From the NCBI GenBank assembly GCA_013042765.1, contig JABDPP010000347.1, forward strand, positions 1 through 7,661: DNA of 7,661 nucleotides. Reading direction: 5' to 3'. Made by a program: the position numbers and the translations under genes. Each line of letters opens with the position of its first letter. Within the stretch, counting starts at the first letter, position 1. The notes beneath the pieces were generated by a model. The model was not told where the DNA came from, ran no database searches, and saw only the letters and a list, made by a program, of their open reading frames with translations. The DNA comes from Litoreibacter sp. (GTDB lineage Bacteria; Pseudomonadota; Alphaproteobacteria; Rhodobacterales; Rhodobacteraceae). Positions 1 through 5,847 of the stretch are shown here, in pieces.

Positions 1-74
1 ATCAGAGCCTCGGCATCCAGCCGCGCCTGAACCTCGTCAGTCTCCCAGTCGTCATTTGCGGCGTCGTGAGCCAT
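1..74 (-). CDS. scpA: Probable ScpA, segregation and condensation protein A (N-terminal fragment)
   Basis: Only the first 24 codons are present; the gene runs off the left edge. The visible peptide is acidic and starts MAHDAANDDWETDEV, then continues into QARLDAEAL. This fits the variable acidic leader that precedes the conserved core of alphaproteobacterial ScpA, but the core itself lies outside the window. The identification therefore leans on position: in Rhodobacterales, as I recall it, scpA follows nagZ and precedes scpB. ScpA is the kleisin of the SMC-ScpA-ScpB condensin complex that compacts and segregates the chromosome in the cytoplasm. The ATG lies 3 nt after the nagZ stop codon, so translation is probably coupled to nagZ; no strong Shine-Dalgarno is visible. 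The ORF is well supported; the name is an inference. Confidence 0.6.
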   Translation of the reverse strand, partial: MAHDAANDDWETDEVQARLDAEAL

Positions 75-77
75 GGT

Positions 78-1070
78 CTACCCGGTTATCAAGCTGTGAA
101 GTTCGGCCTCGAGGGCGGGAATGTCAATCTCTGTTGGCTCTGAACGCCGCGAAAGCGCGGCTCCCGCCCGGCGCTGCGCGGCCGCGTCCTGTGGGCCACA
201 CACCCCGGCAACAGCGCGCATCTCATCCAAATCGCCATTGCAGTGCAAGACCAGGTCACAACCCGCGTCGAGCGCAGCCCGAGCGCGGCTGTCCACGGTG
301 CCTGAAAGCGCCTCCATCGAGATGTCATCGGTCATGATCAAACCGTCAAAGCCGATCTCTTCGCGGATCATGCGCATTGCGCCGGGAGAGGTCGTTGCGG
401 GTCTGTCATCGAGGCAGGGAAAGACGATATGTGCCGTCATCCCCATCGCCATGTCATTGAGCGCACGGAACGGCGCGAAATCATGCGCTTCGAGCACGTC
501 CCGCGGCACATCTACCACAGGCAAAGCCTTGTGGCCGTCAGCCACCGCGCGGCCGTAACCGGGAATATGCTTGAGCACCGGCAGCACGCCGCCCTCCTGA
601 AGGCCCTGCGCCGTGGCACGGCATAGCTCCACCACGGTTTTCACGTCGCTTCCGTAACAGCGATTGCGCAGCACCGGATGGCTCTCCGGCCAGATCAGGT
701 CGGCAAGCGGGGCGCAGTTTACATCGATTCCAACATCAAAAAGCTCTTGAGCAATGAGACGATTGCGCAGGTACATGCCGCGTACGGCAGCGTCTCCGGT
801 GGCCGCGATCTGATCGAGCGCGGGCAGATACTCACGCCAATGCGGCGCGCGCATGCGCTGCACCCGACCGCCCTCCTGATCAATTAGGACAGGCGCCTGC
901 CAGCCCACCGCATCCCGCAGATCGGAAGTCAGCCGCGAAAGTTGGCCCGGATTCTCGATATTGCGGGCAAAGAGAATGAAACCCCAAGGCTGGCTTTGGG
1001 AAAAGAACTCGCGTTCCTGCTGTTTAAGCTGAGGTCTCGCGCACCCGAAAATATAGGCGCCGGACGCCAT
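78..1070 (-). CDS. nagZ: NagZ, beta-N-acetylhexosaminidase (glycoside hydrolase family 3)
   Basis: A cytoplasmic enzyme that removes N-acetylglucosamine from GlcNAc-anhydroMurNAc (peptides) during peptidoglycan recycling. The 330-residue length suits single-domain bacterial NagZ. Visible family motifs are WGFILFARN (29-37), LIDQEGGRVQRM (62-73, the substrate-binding loop), KHIPGYGRAVADGH (167-180, with the Asp178/His180 acid-base pair of the flexible loop) and MTDDISMEAL (246-255, where Asp248 is the expected nucleophile). Two positions differ from the usual pattern: the common PGHG is PGYG here (Tyr172) and the common DSH is DGH (Gly179); the catalytic residues are kept. There is no signal peptide, as expected for a cytosolic enzyme. 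The ATG directly abuts the TGA of the upstream SPOR gene and has no clear Shine-Dalgarno, so it probably depends on reinitiation. The family call is very secure. Confidence 0.97.
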   Translation of the reverse strand: MASGAYIFGCARPQLKQQEREFFSQSQPWGFILFARNIENPGQLSRLTSDLRDAVGWQAPVLIDQEGGRVQRMRAPHWREYLPALDQIAATGDAAVRGMYLRNRLIAQELFDVGIDVNCAPLADLIWPESHPVLRNRCYGSDVKTVVELCRATAQGLQEGGVLPVLKHIPGYGRAVADGHKALPVVDVPRDVLEAHDFAPFRALNDMAMGMTAHIVFPCLDDRPATTSPGAMRMIREEIGFDGLIMTDDISMEALSGTVDSRARAALDAGCDLVLHCNGDLDEMRAVAGVCGPQDAAAQRRAGAALSRRSEPTEIDIPALEAELHSLITG

Positions 1071-2030
1071 TCAGCGCGACAGGATCGGGATACAACCCGC
1101 GCCTTCAGCGACAAGCACCGCACAGAACCTGCGAGATGAACTCAGCCCGTCAAAACCGGCTGCGCGCAGGCGGAAGAAGCTGCGCCCGCCGCTCTGTGTT
1201 TCCTGAACAACGCGCTTTTTGTCATCCATGTAGTCGTCGAACTGGAGCGCGATCTTGTCCCAGGCCGCGACCGCCTCTTCGCGGCTGTCGTAGGCCCCCA
1301 GCTGCACAAGGCGCGTGCCCGGCTCCAGTGAACCTGGATCAAGATCGACCGAAGACAGGCCCAGCGCCGAGGCAACGGCCGCTGAAACCGCTTCCGACTG
1401 GTCGAAGCGCACCTGCGCCACTTGCGGGCGCAAACCGGGTCTGGGAGAGGCATTCACGCCCCGCACGGAAAGCGCGATGGCTTCCATTGGCGCCGGCTCG
1501 GCTGCAACCGCGGGCGCAGCTGCGGCACCGAGGTCAATCGGTTCCGGCGCGACGATTGCGGGCGCCTTTGGCTGTTTCGCGTCGGCGAGGGCAGCATTCA
1601 GCGTTCCGATCGGTTCCGTGCGGATTTCATTGTTCAGGGCCGCGGCGCTGCTTGCGCCGAGCTCGGGCGCAGGCGCTGCACCGACGATGATATCGGATTG
1701 TGCCAGATCAACGGGAGAGGGCGCCAATACGATCTGTGGCGCAGGCCCTTCGGCCTCACCCTCGGACTGGACATTGTTGACGGCAAGACCCTGATGGGAC
1801 GCCAGTTGTCCGCCCGGATCCTCAGGTTGCACCCGGGATGGACCTTCCAGAGCCTTAACCACCGGTACACTTCCGGCATCGCGCACCGTCAGCTCATACC
1901 CCCAGATCGCCAGCCCCGCGATGAGCGCAATCGAGCTCAATGCCCCAAACCAATGAATAATACCGCTGGTCAGGCCACCGTCTGCCGGTGTGCCATGCGC
2001 AGCTCTCGTGTCGAATTCCACGTCAGCCAT
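1071..2030 (-). CDS. SPOR-domain inner-membrane protein
   Basis: A 319-residue protein with bitopic architecture: a short N-terminal cytoplasmic part (1-22), one hydrophobic membrane segment (about 23-45), a long low-complexity Ala/Pro/Glu-rich periplasmic linker (about 55-205) that includes SPRPGLRP near 195-202, and a C-terminal SPOR-type domain (about 238-317) with the pattern LVQLGAY, then EEAVAAWDKI, and SFFRLRAAGF further on. SPOR domains bind glycan strands stripped of stem peptides and concentrate at division septa; FtsN and DedD share this layout, but I cannot assign orthology, so no symbol is given. The start is supported by AGAGG about 7 nt before the ATG. The gene ends exactly where nagZ begins, linking a septal glycan-binding protein with glycan recycling and with the probable scpA. 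The function is inferred from architecture. Confidence 0.9.
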   Translation of the reverse strand: MADVEFDTRAAHGTPADGGLTSGIIHWFGALSSIALIAGLAIWGYELTVRDAGSVPVVKALEGPSRVQPEDPGGQLASHQGLAVNNVQSEGEAEGPAPQIVLAPSPVDLAQSDIIVGAAPAPELGASSAAALNNEIRTEPIGTLNAALADAKQPKAPAIVAPEPIDLGAAAAPAVAAEPAPMEAIALSVRGVNASPRPGLRPQVAQVRFDQSEAVSAAVASALGLSSVDLDPGSLEPGTRLVQLGAYDSREEAVAAWDKIALQFDDYMDDKKRVVQETQSGGRSFFRLRAAGFDGLSSSRRFCAVLVAEGAGCIPILSR

Positions 2031-2047
2031 GTTTTCGCCTCTCTGCC

Positions 2048-2065
2048 CCCGGCTTGAATGCCGGG
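2048..2065 (-). repeat. GC-rich inverted repeat between argS and the SPOR gene
   Basis: CCCGGC and GCCGGG form a perfect 6-bp stem with a 6-nt loop, placed 18-35 nt before the SPOR start codon and just upstream of its AGAGG ribosome binding site. On the minus strand no T-run follows, so it is not a standard intrinsic terminator. It could be a weak structured element near the ribosome binding site, or chance in GC-rich DNA. The rest of the 85-nt gap (2031-2115) shows no convincing promoter: a TATAGA (2069-2074) lacks a matching -35. Confidence 0.45.
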
Positions 2066-2115
2066 TGGTCTATACGCCTGCTCTTAACCGCCGGCCTCAC
2101 GCAGATCGTTGAATG

Positions 2116-3858
2116 TCAGCGCATTTCCGAGACCGGAGTTACCCCCAGAATACCAAGACCGGCGGAAATAACAATCGCCACGGACCGGGCGAGGGCAATT
2201 TTCGCCTGAGACGTGGCCGGATCGTCCTGGATGAAGCGCAGTTCGGGACGGTCATTCCCGCGATTCCACAGGGCGTGGAAATCTCCTGCGAGTTCATAAA
2301 GATAGAAGGCGACGCGATGCGGCTCATGGGTGCGCGCAGCAATCTCCACAAGGCGAGGCCATTCTGCCAGCTTGCGAGCGAGCGCCAGCTCAGCCTCATC
2401 GGCATTGGCGCTAAGGTCCGCCTTAGCCAGCGTTTCATCGTCAGCCACAATGCCGGCTTCCTCCGCTTTTCGCAGCACCGAACAGACCCTTGCATGGGCG
2501 TACTGAACGTAGAAAACCGGGTTATCTTTGGACTGCTCAAGCACTTTGTCGAAGTCGAAATCGAGCGGCGCGTCGTTCTTGCGGGTCAACATCACAAAAC
2601 GGGTCACGTCAGGGCCAACGAGATCGACAACATCGCGCAGCGTGACGAACGTGCCAGCGCGCTTCGACATCTTGAAGGGCGCGCCATCCTTGAACAGGCG
2701 TACCAGCTGGGTCAGCTTGATATCAAGCGGCACCTGCCCGTCTGACAAGGCAGAGACCGCTGCCTTCATCCGCTTCACGTAACCTCCATGATCGGCTCCG
2801 AAAACGTCGATCAGCGCATCGAAGCCGCGTTCAACCTTGTCGTAGTGATAGGCGATATCCGGCGCGAAATAGGTCCAGGAGCCGTCAGATTTCTTCACCG
2901 GCCGGTCGACATCGTCGCCATGGGCGGAGGAGCGGAACAGCGTCTGCTCGCGTGGCTCCCAATCCTCGGGCTTCTTGCCCTTGGGCGGCTCCAGCACGCC
3001 CTCGTAGATCAGCCCCTTGCTGTCGAGCGCGTCCAGCGCCGCTTCGATCCGACCAGTCCCGTAGAGAGATTTCTCGCTGAAGAACACGTCCATCTCAACG
3101 CCCAGCGCCGCCAGATCATCGCGGATCAGCTTCATCATCGCCTCGATGGCGAACTCGCGGAATTCCGCCAGCCATGCGTCCTCGCTTTTTCCGAAGTAGC
3201 GATCACCGTAAATATCCGCGAGCTCTTCGCCTACGGGGATCAGGTAATCGCCCGGGTAAGTGCCATCTTCAAACGCCACGTCCTGGCCCAGCGCCTCGAG
3301 GTAGCGCAGGTAGACCGAGCGCGCGAGCACGTTGACCTGTGCTCCGCCGTCATTGATGTAGTATTCCTTGGTGACGTCATGACCCGCATATGACAGCAGC
3401 TTTGCCAACGCATCTCCGAACACGGCGCCACGGGTATGCCCGACATGCAGCGGCCCCGTCGGGTTGGCGGAGACATATTCGACGTTCACGCGGGCGCCCT
3501 GCCCCATCTGAGAACGGCCATAGGCGACATCGTCCGATAGCGCGGCCCGAACGACACCCATCCAGACCGCAGGCGCCAGACGCAGGTTCAGAAAACCCGG
3601 CCCCGCCACTTCCGCAATCTCGATCCGGTCATCGGCCGTCAGACGACTGGCAAGCGCATCGGCAATGTCGCGCGGCTTCATTCGAGCGGCCTTGGCCAGC
3701 ACCATCGCAGCGTTGGTGGCCATGTCGCCATGCGCCGCATCACGCGGCGGCTCGACAGCCACATTGGCGAAGTCGAGCTCCTCTGGCAGGTCCCCTTCCG
3801 CCACCATCGCATCCAACGCCCCGATCACGGCGCTCCGAATTTCAACAAACAAGTTCAT
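2116..3858 (-). CDS. argS: ArgS, arginyl-tRNA synthetase
   Basis: A class I aminoacyl-tRNA synthetase that charges tRNA-Arg with arginine using ATP. From the chosen start the product is 580 residues, normal for bacterial ArgS. The N-terminal Add1-type domain includes [15 protein letters not shown] (about 37-51). The catalytic core follows, with [16 protein letters not shown] (126-141; HVGH at 138-141 is the HIGH motif) and FKMSKRAGT (395-403; KMSK at 396-399). The C-terminal DALR anticodon-binding domain starts near [19 protein letters not shown] (about 451-469). The frame stays open upstream to a GTG at 3897, giving 13 extra residues, but the family normally begins MNLF, and GAGGAAC lies 9-15 nt before the ATG at 3858, so the shorter start is preferred. 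It lies 120 nt downstream of dgt and 85 nt upstream of the SPOR gene, all on one strand. Confidence 0.98.
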   Translation of the reverse strand: MNLFVEIRSAVIGALDAMVAEGDLPEELDFANVAVEPPRDAAHGDMATNAAMVLAKAARMKPRDIADALASRLTADDRIEIAEVAGPGFLNLRLAPAVWMGVVRAALSDDVAYGRSQMGQGARVNVEYVSANPTGPLHVGHTRGAVFGDALAKLLSYAGHDVTKEYYINDGGAQVNVLARSVYLRYLEALGQDVAFEDGTYPGDYLIPVGEELADIYGDRYFGKSEDAWLAEFREFAIEAMMKLIRDDLAALGVEMDVFFSEKSLYGTGRIEAALDALDSKGLIYEGVLEPPKGKKPEDWEPREQTLFRSSAHGDDVDRPVKKSDGSWTYFAPDIAYHYDKVERGFDALIDVFGADHGGYVKRMKAAVSALSDGQVPLDIKLTQLVRLFKDGAPFKMSKRAGTFVTLRDVVDLVGPDVTRFVMLTRKNDAPLDFDFDKVLEQSKDNPVFYVQYAHARVCSVLRKAEEAGIVADDETLAKADLSANADEAELALARKLAEWPRLVEIAARTHEPHRVAFYLYELAGDFHALWNRGNDRPELRFIQDDPATSQAKIALARSVAIVISAGLGILGVTPVSEMR

Positions 3859-3922
3859 CTTCCGGGGTTCCTCAACAGATTCAGGGCGGTTTACCACGCC
3901 GCACGTGGGCGTCCAGCCCCGT

Positions 3923-3943
3923 CAATGCCCAATTCATGCATTG
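3923..3943. repeat. Inverted repeat in the dgt-argS gap
   Basis: The 120-nt gap 3859-3978 contains CAATGC (3923-3928) and GCATTG (3938-3943) with a 9-nt spacer. A competing pair, CCAAT (3929-3933) and ATTGG (3940-3944), overlaps it. No T-run follows on the minus strand, so it is not a clear terminator for dgt. A TTGACG on the minus strand (3920-3925) resembles a -35 box, but no -10 is found at the right spacing. An argS promoter may lie here, but I cannot point to it. Weak evidence. Confidence 0.3.
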
Positions 3944-3978
3944 GCGTCCTTTCGGGAACGCTCAAGGCGGGCGCAATT

Positions 3979-5139
3979 TCAGCTTTTCTCAGTCAACAGT
4001 CGCGCATGTTCCTGCAATGCGAAACGATCCGTCATTCCGGCAATATAATCCGCAACAATCCGAGCGAGGGCAACCTCACCCGTCGCAGCCTCCACGTCCT
4101 TGTGCCACCTGTCCGGTAGCAAGTCGGGGTTCTCCATGAAGAGCGGAAACAGCTCCATAACCACCTTCGTGACCTGCTTGCGCATCTCTACGACGGACGG
4201 GGCACGATACATCCGGGTAAACAGGAATTTCCGAACTACGGTCAGGTCGCCCCACAGACCAGGCGTGAACTGTACCACGCTTCGCCCGGCCATGCGGATG
4301 TCGGAGACCGAGCCAGGCGCGAGTTCGGCCAGACGTGATTTTGATACGTCAATCACGTCTTCCACGAGCACCCCGAAAAACCGGCGCAGCGCCTCGTGGT
4401 GGCGACGATCAGGGTCGAGCCCCGGATAGCGCTTGTCGACCTCTCCGAAACAGTCCTGCAGGATCGGCAACTCAATCAGTTCATCGGTCGAGAACAAGCC
4501 CGCCCGAAGCCCGTCATGCAAGTCGTGGTTGTTATAGGCGATGTCGTCGGCAAGGGCTGCGACCTGCGCCTCTGCGCTGGCGAAGGTCTCAAGTTCCAGA
4601 TCGTGCCGCGCCGTGTAATCGGCCAATGCGAAGGGCAACTCTCCGGTTACCGGACCATTATGCTTGGCGATCCCCTCAAGGCACTCCCAAGTCAGGTTGA
4701 GCCCGTCCCAATCGGCGTAGTGGCGCTCCAGTGAAGTGACGATTTTTAGAGCCTGCGCATTGTGATCGAACCCACCATAGGGCTCCATGAGCACGTTGAG
4801 CGCATCTTCACCCGTATGCCCGAAAGGCGGGTGACCCAGATCATGGGCCAGTGCCACGGCCTCGGTCAATTCGGAGTTCAGCCCCAGCACGCCCGAGATC
4901 GTGCGCGCGACCTGCGCCACCTCGATCGAATGGGTCAGCCGTGTACGGAAATAATCACCTTCGTGCTCGATGAAGACCTGCGTCTTGTGCTTGAGCCTGC
5001 GAAACGCGCTGGCATGGATGATCCTGTCGCGATCTCTTTGAAAACACGACCGAAATGCGCTCTCTTCCTCCGGATAGAGCCGCCCCCGGCTCTCCTTTGG
5101 ATCGCAAGCATATATCGCGAGCGCCATATCACTGCCCAT
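3979..5139 (-). CDS. dgt: Deoxyguanosinetriphosphate triphosphohydrolase-like HD-domain protein
   Basis: A cytosolic HD-superfamily metalloenzyme of the dGTPase group, which hydrolyses dNTPs to nucleoside and triphosphate and so helps set nucleotide pools. The 386-residue product has the N-terminal stretch FQRDRDRIIHASAFRRLKHK (33-52), typical of the dGTPase-like type 2 subfamily. The metal-binding residues are His70 (RLTHSIEV), His99-Asp100 (ALAHDLGHPPFGHTGE) and an Asp in ADDIAYNNHDLHDG (197-210). The C-terminal VADYIAGMTDRFALQEH (362-378) is also characteristic. Substrate preference within this subfamily cannot be read from sequence. The start could be the ATG at 5139 or an in-frame ATG at 5127, four codons in; neither has a strong Shine-Dalgarno at normal spacing, and homologues often begin near the ACDPKESRGR segment (11-20). 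The gene is divergent from erpA across 65 nt and first in the minus-strand cluster. Confidence 0.95.
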   Translation of the reverse strand: MGSDMALAIYACDPKESRGRLYPEEESAFRSCFQRDRDRIIHASAFRRLKHKTQVFIEHEGDYFRTRLTHSIEVAQVARTISGVLGLNSELTEAVALAHDLGHPPFGHTGEDALNVLMEPYGGFDHNAQALKIVTSLERHYADWDGLNLTWECLEGIAKHNGPVTGELPFALADYTARHDLELETFASAEAQVAALADDIAYNNHDLHDGLRAGLFSTDELIELPILQDCFGEVDKRYPGLDPDRRHHEALRRFFGVLVEDVIDVSKSRLAELAPGSVSDIRMAGRSVVQFTPGLWGDLTVVRKFLFTRMYRAPSVVEMRKQVTKVVMELFPLFMENPDLLPDRWHKDVEAATGEVALARIVADYIAGMTDRFALQEHARLLTEKS

Positions 5140-5141
5140 TC

Positions 5142-5170
5142 TTGTCCCGGTCCCGATCCCTCCTTATATT
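5142..5170 (+). promoter_or_regulatory. Candidate sigma-70 promoter for erpA
   Basis: TTGTCC (5142-5147, 4 of 6 to TTGACA) and TATATT (5165-5170, 5 of 6 to TATAAT) are separated by exactly 17 nt. Transcription would start near 5177, giving a 5' UTR of about 28 nt before the erpA ATG at 5205. The -35 box lies only 3 nt outside the dgt start, so polymerase here may compete with dgt expression. Two copies of ACGGATA (5173-5179 and 5191-5197, 18 nt apart) flank the presumed start. No match to the Irr box is seen. Confidence 0.55.
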
Positions 5171-5204
5171 ACACGGATAGAAGTTTCGAGACGGATAAAT
5201 CACC

Positions 5205-5534
5205 ATGGACCTCGCCCTCCCTCCTAAAGTCACCGACCGCGCCTTTGCGCGCCTGGCCGAAATCGGCGCGGGCCAGCAAGGTCAGGCCCTGCGCGTGGCC
5301 GTGGAAGGCGGCGGATGCTCGGGATTTCAGTACGAAATCAAACTCGATGACGTGGACGGAGACGACCTTGTGCTGGAAAAGGATGGCGAGAAAGTAATCT
5401 TCGACAGTGTTTCACTACCGTTTCTGGAAAATGCAGTCATTGATTTCACCGAAGAACTGATCGGCGCGCGTTTCGTCATCGACAACCCCAACGCCACCAG
5501 TTCATGCGGCTGTGGCACCAGCTTTTCGATGTAA
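5205..5534 (+). CDS. erpA: ErpA/IscA-type iron-sulfur cluster carrier (HesB family)
   Basis: An A-type carrier that receives Fe-S clusters from the assembly scaffold and inserts them into client enzymes in the cytoplasm. The 109-residue length is typical. The three conserved cluster-binding cysteines are present: Cys38 in VEGGGCSGFQY (33-43), and Cys101 and Cys103 in the C-terminal SSCGCGTSFSM (99-109). NPNATSSCGCG is a strong family signature. ErpA and IscA are hard to separate by motif alone; a stand-alone copy away from suf or isc genes is usually called erpA in this group, so the symbol is moderately secure. The ATG follows a short weak GGA-containing Shine-Dalgarno and the candidate promoter at 5142-5170. 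The gene is divergent from dgt. No terminator on the plus strand is visible just after its TAA; AGCTTT (5520-5525) and AAAGCT (5533-5538) can pair but lack a T-run. Confidence 0.95.
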   Translation: MDLALPPKVTDRAFARLAEIGAGQQGQALRVAVEGGGCSGFQYEIKLDDVDGDDLVLEKDGEKVIFDSVSLPFLENAVIDFTEELIGARFVIDNPNATSSCGCGTSFSM

Positions 5535-5583
5535 AGCTTCAAAGCATCCAGCGGCATATTTTCGGTCAATCGGACCTGTCTGC

Positions 5584-5598
5584 TCAGGCAGTGCCTGA
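5584..5598. repeat. Perfect 15-nt palindrome downstream of erpA
   Basis: TCAGGCA, a central G, then TGCCTGA: seven base pairs on each side of one central base. The near absence of a loop makes an RNA hairpin awkward and fits better with a dimeric protein-binding site, but there is no T-run or promoter next to it that would settle the role. It lies 50 nt after the erpA stop. TGCCTGAAA recurs at 5722-5730. Confidence 0.5.
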
Positions 5599-5615
5599 AA
5601 CTCGCAGCCCCCCAG

Positions 5616-5648
5616 AAAAAAGCGACAGGCATTGTCATGCCCGTCGCC
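5616..5648 (-). terminator. Intrinsic terminator acting on the minus strand
   Basis: Read on the minus strand, 5647-5637 (GCGACGGGCAT) pairs with 5632-5622 (ATGCCTGTCGC) around a GACA tetraloop, and six T residues (5621-5616) follow immediately. In minus-strand RNA the stem is 11 bp with one G-U wobble (5642 with 5627) and may extend by another G-U (5648 with 5621). In plus-strand RNA the same positions would be an A-C mismatch, and no T-run follows. Both facts point to function on the minus strand, although the flanking genes are on the plus strand. Confidence 0.8.
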
Positions 5649-5668
5649 AAACTCGTTACCCCCACCGA
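5616..5668 (-). ncRNA. Candidate small RNA ending at the orphan terminator
   Basis: A minus-strand transcript starting about 6 nt after the TATAAT at 5679-5674 and ending in the T-run at 5616 would be about 50 nt: a short G-rich 5' part (GGTGGGGGT) followed by the terminator stem-loop. A longer RNA starting further right, as far as about 5840, is equally possible. I recognise no known RNA family. The terminator is solid; that an RNA is made here is an inference. Confidence 0.3.
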
Positions 5669-5673
5669 GGATC

Positions 5674-5697
5674 ATTATAACGCAAAACTTATGCGTT
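5674..5697 (-). promoter_or_regulatory. Minus-strand TATAAT with adjacent inverted repeat
   Basis: A perfect TATAAT lies on the minus strand (5679-5674), about 26 nt before the start of the terminator stem. The hexamers 16-18 nt upstream (around 5703-5696) do not resemble TTGACA, and there is no TG extended -10, so a plain sigma-70 promoter would be weak or activator-dependent. AACGCA (5679-5684) and TGCGTT (5692-5697) form an inverted repeat that fills the would-be spacer, as expected of an operator. Suggestive only. Confidence 0.35.
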
Positions 5698-5716
5698 CGC
5701 CCATGACATTTATGCG
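5689..5716. repeat. Two TTATGCG direct repeats 21 nt apart
   Basis: TTATGCG occurs at 5689-5695 and 5710-5716. The 21-nt spacing is two helical turns, so both copies face the same side of the DNA. The first overlaps the right arm of the AACGCA/TGCGTT inverted repeat. The arrangement looks like a regulator-binding site for the minus-strand TATAAT or for the plus-strand gene at 5848; chance cannot be excluded for 7-mers. Confidence 0.3.
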
Positions 5717-5847
5717 ACAATTGCCTGAAAACGGGTAACCTTCTGGTTTTGAATTCTGTTTTTCTGGAATTCCCCGAAATCAGTCCGTGAAAAAATTTCT
5801 CGCCTTCCAAAGTCTGCGCCTTATTTCTGCGAGAACAGGAAAAAACG

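Larger units (their letters stand above)
5535..5847. other. 313-nt non-coding region between erpA and the 247-codon gene
   Basis: No convincing protein gene is present. The stretch holds, in order, a 15-nt palindrome (5584-5598), a minus-strand intrinsic terminator (5616-5648), a minus-strand TATAAT (5674-5679) next to an inverted repeat (5679-5697), two TTATGCG direct repeats 21 nt apart (5689-5695 and 5710-5716), and an AT-rich part (about 5735-5830) with two GAATTC sites, each preceded by TTCTGG (5741-5772). The AT-rich part probably contains the promoter of the gene at 5848, but no -35/-10 pair with good spacing stands out. I found no cloverleaf or SRP-RNA-like core on inspection. Confidence 0.6.

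Noticed and set aside
1422..2057. Plus-strand open frame of 211 codons opposite the SPOR gene
   Set aside because: It is antisense to a gene with clear membrane and SPOR architecture and has a low-complexity, Arg- and Gly-rich translation.
2788..3393. Plus-strand open frame of 201 codons opposite argS
   Set aside because: It lies fully antisense to the conserved argS core and shows no domain pattern; such frames are common in GC-rich genes.
3859..3897. N-terminal extension of argS from a GTG at 3897
   Set aside because: The 13 extra residues do not resemble ArgS N-termini, the GTG has no Shine-Dalgarno, and MNLF at 3858 is the usual start.
4762..5397. Plus-strand frame of 211 codons spanning the dgt 5' end and entering erpA out of frame
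   Set aside because: It conflicts with two well-supported genes and has no recognisable domain.
5520..5538. AGCTTT/AAAGCT hairpin at the erpA stop as a terminator
   Set aside because: The stem is AT-rich and short, overlaps the stop codon, and no T-run follows on the plus strand.
5564..5647. tRNA or SRP-RNA-like gene in the erpA downstream gap
   Set aside because: The local stems do not assemble into a cloverleaf, and I saw no SRP-like conserved core on either strand.
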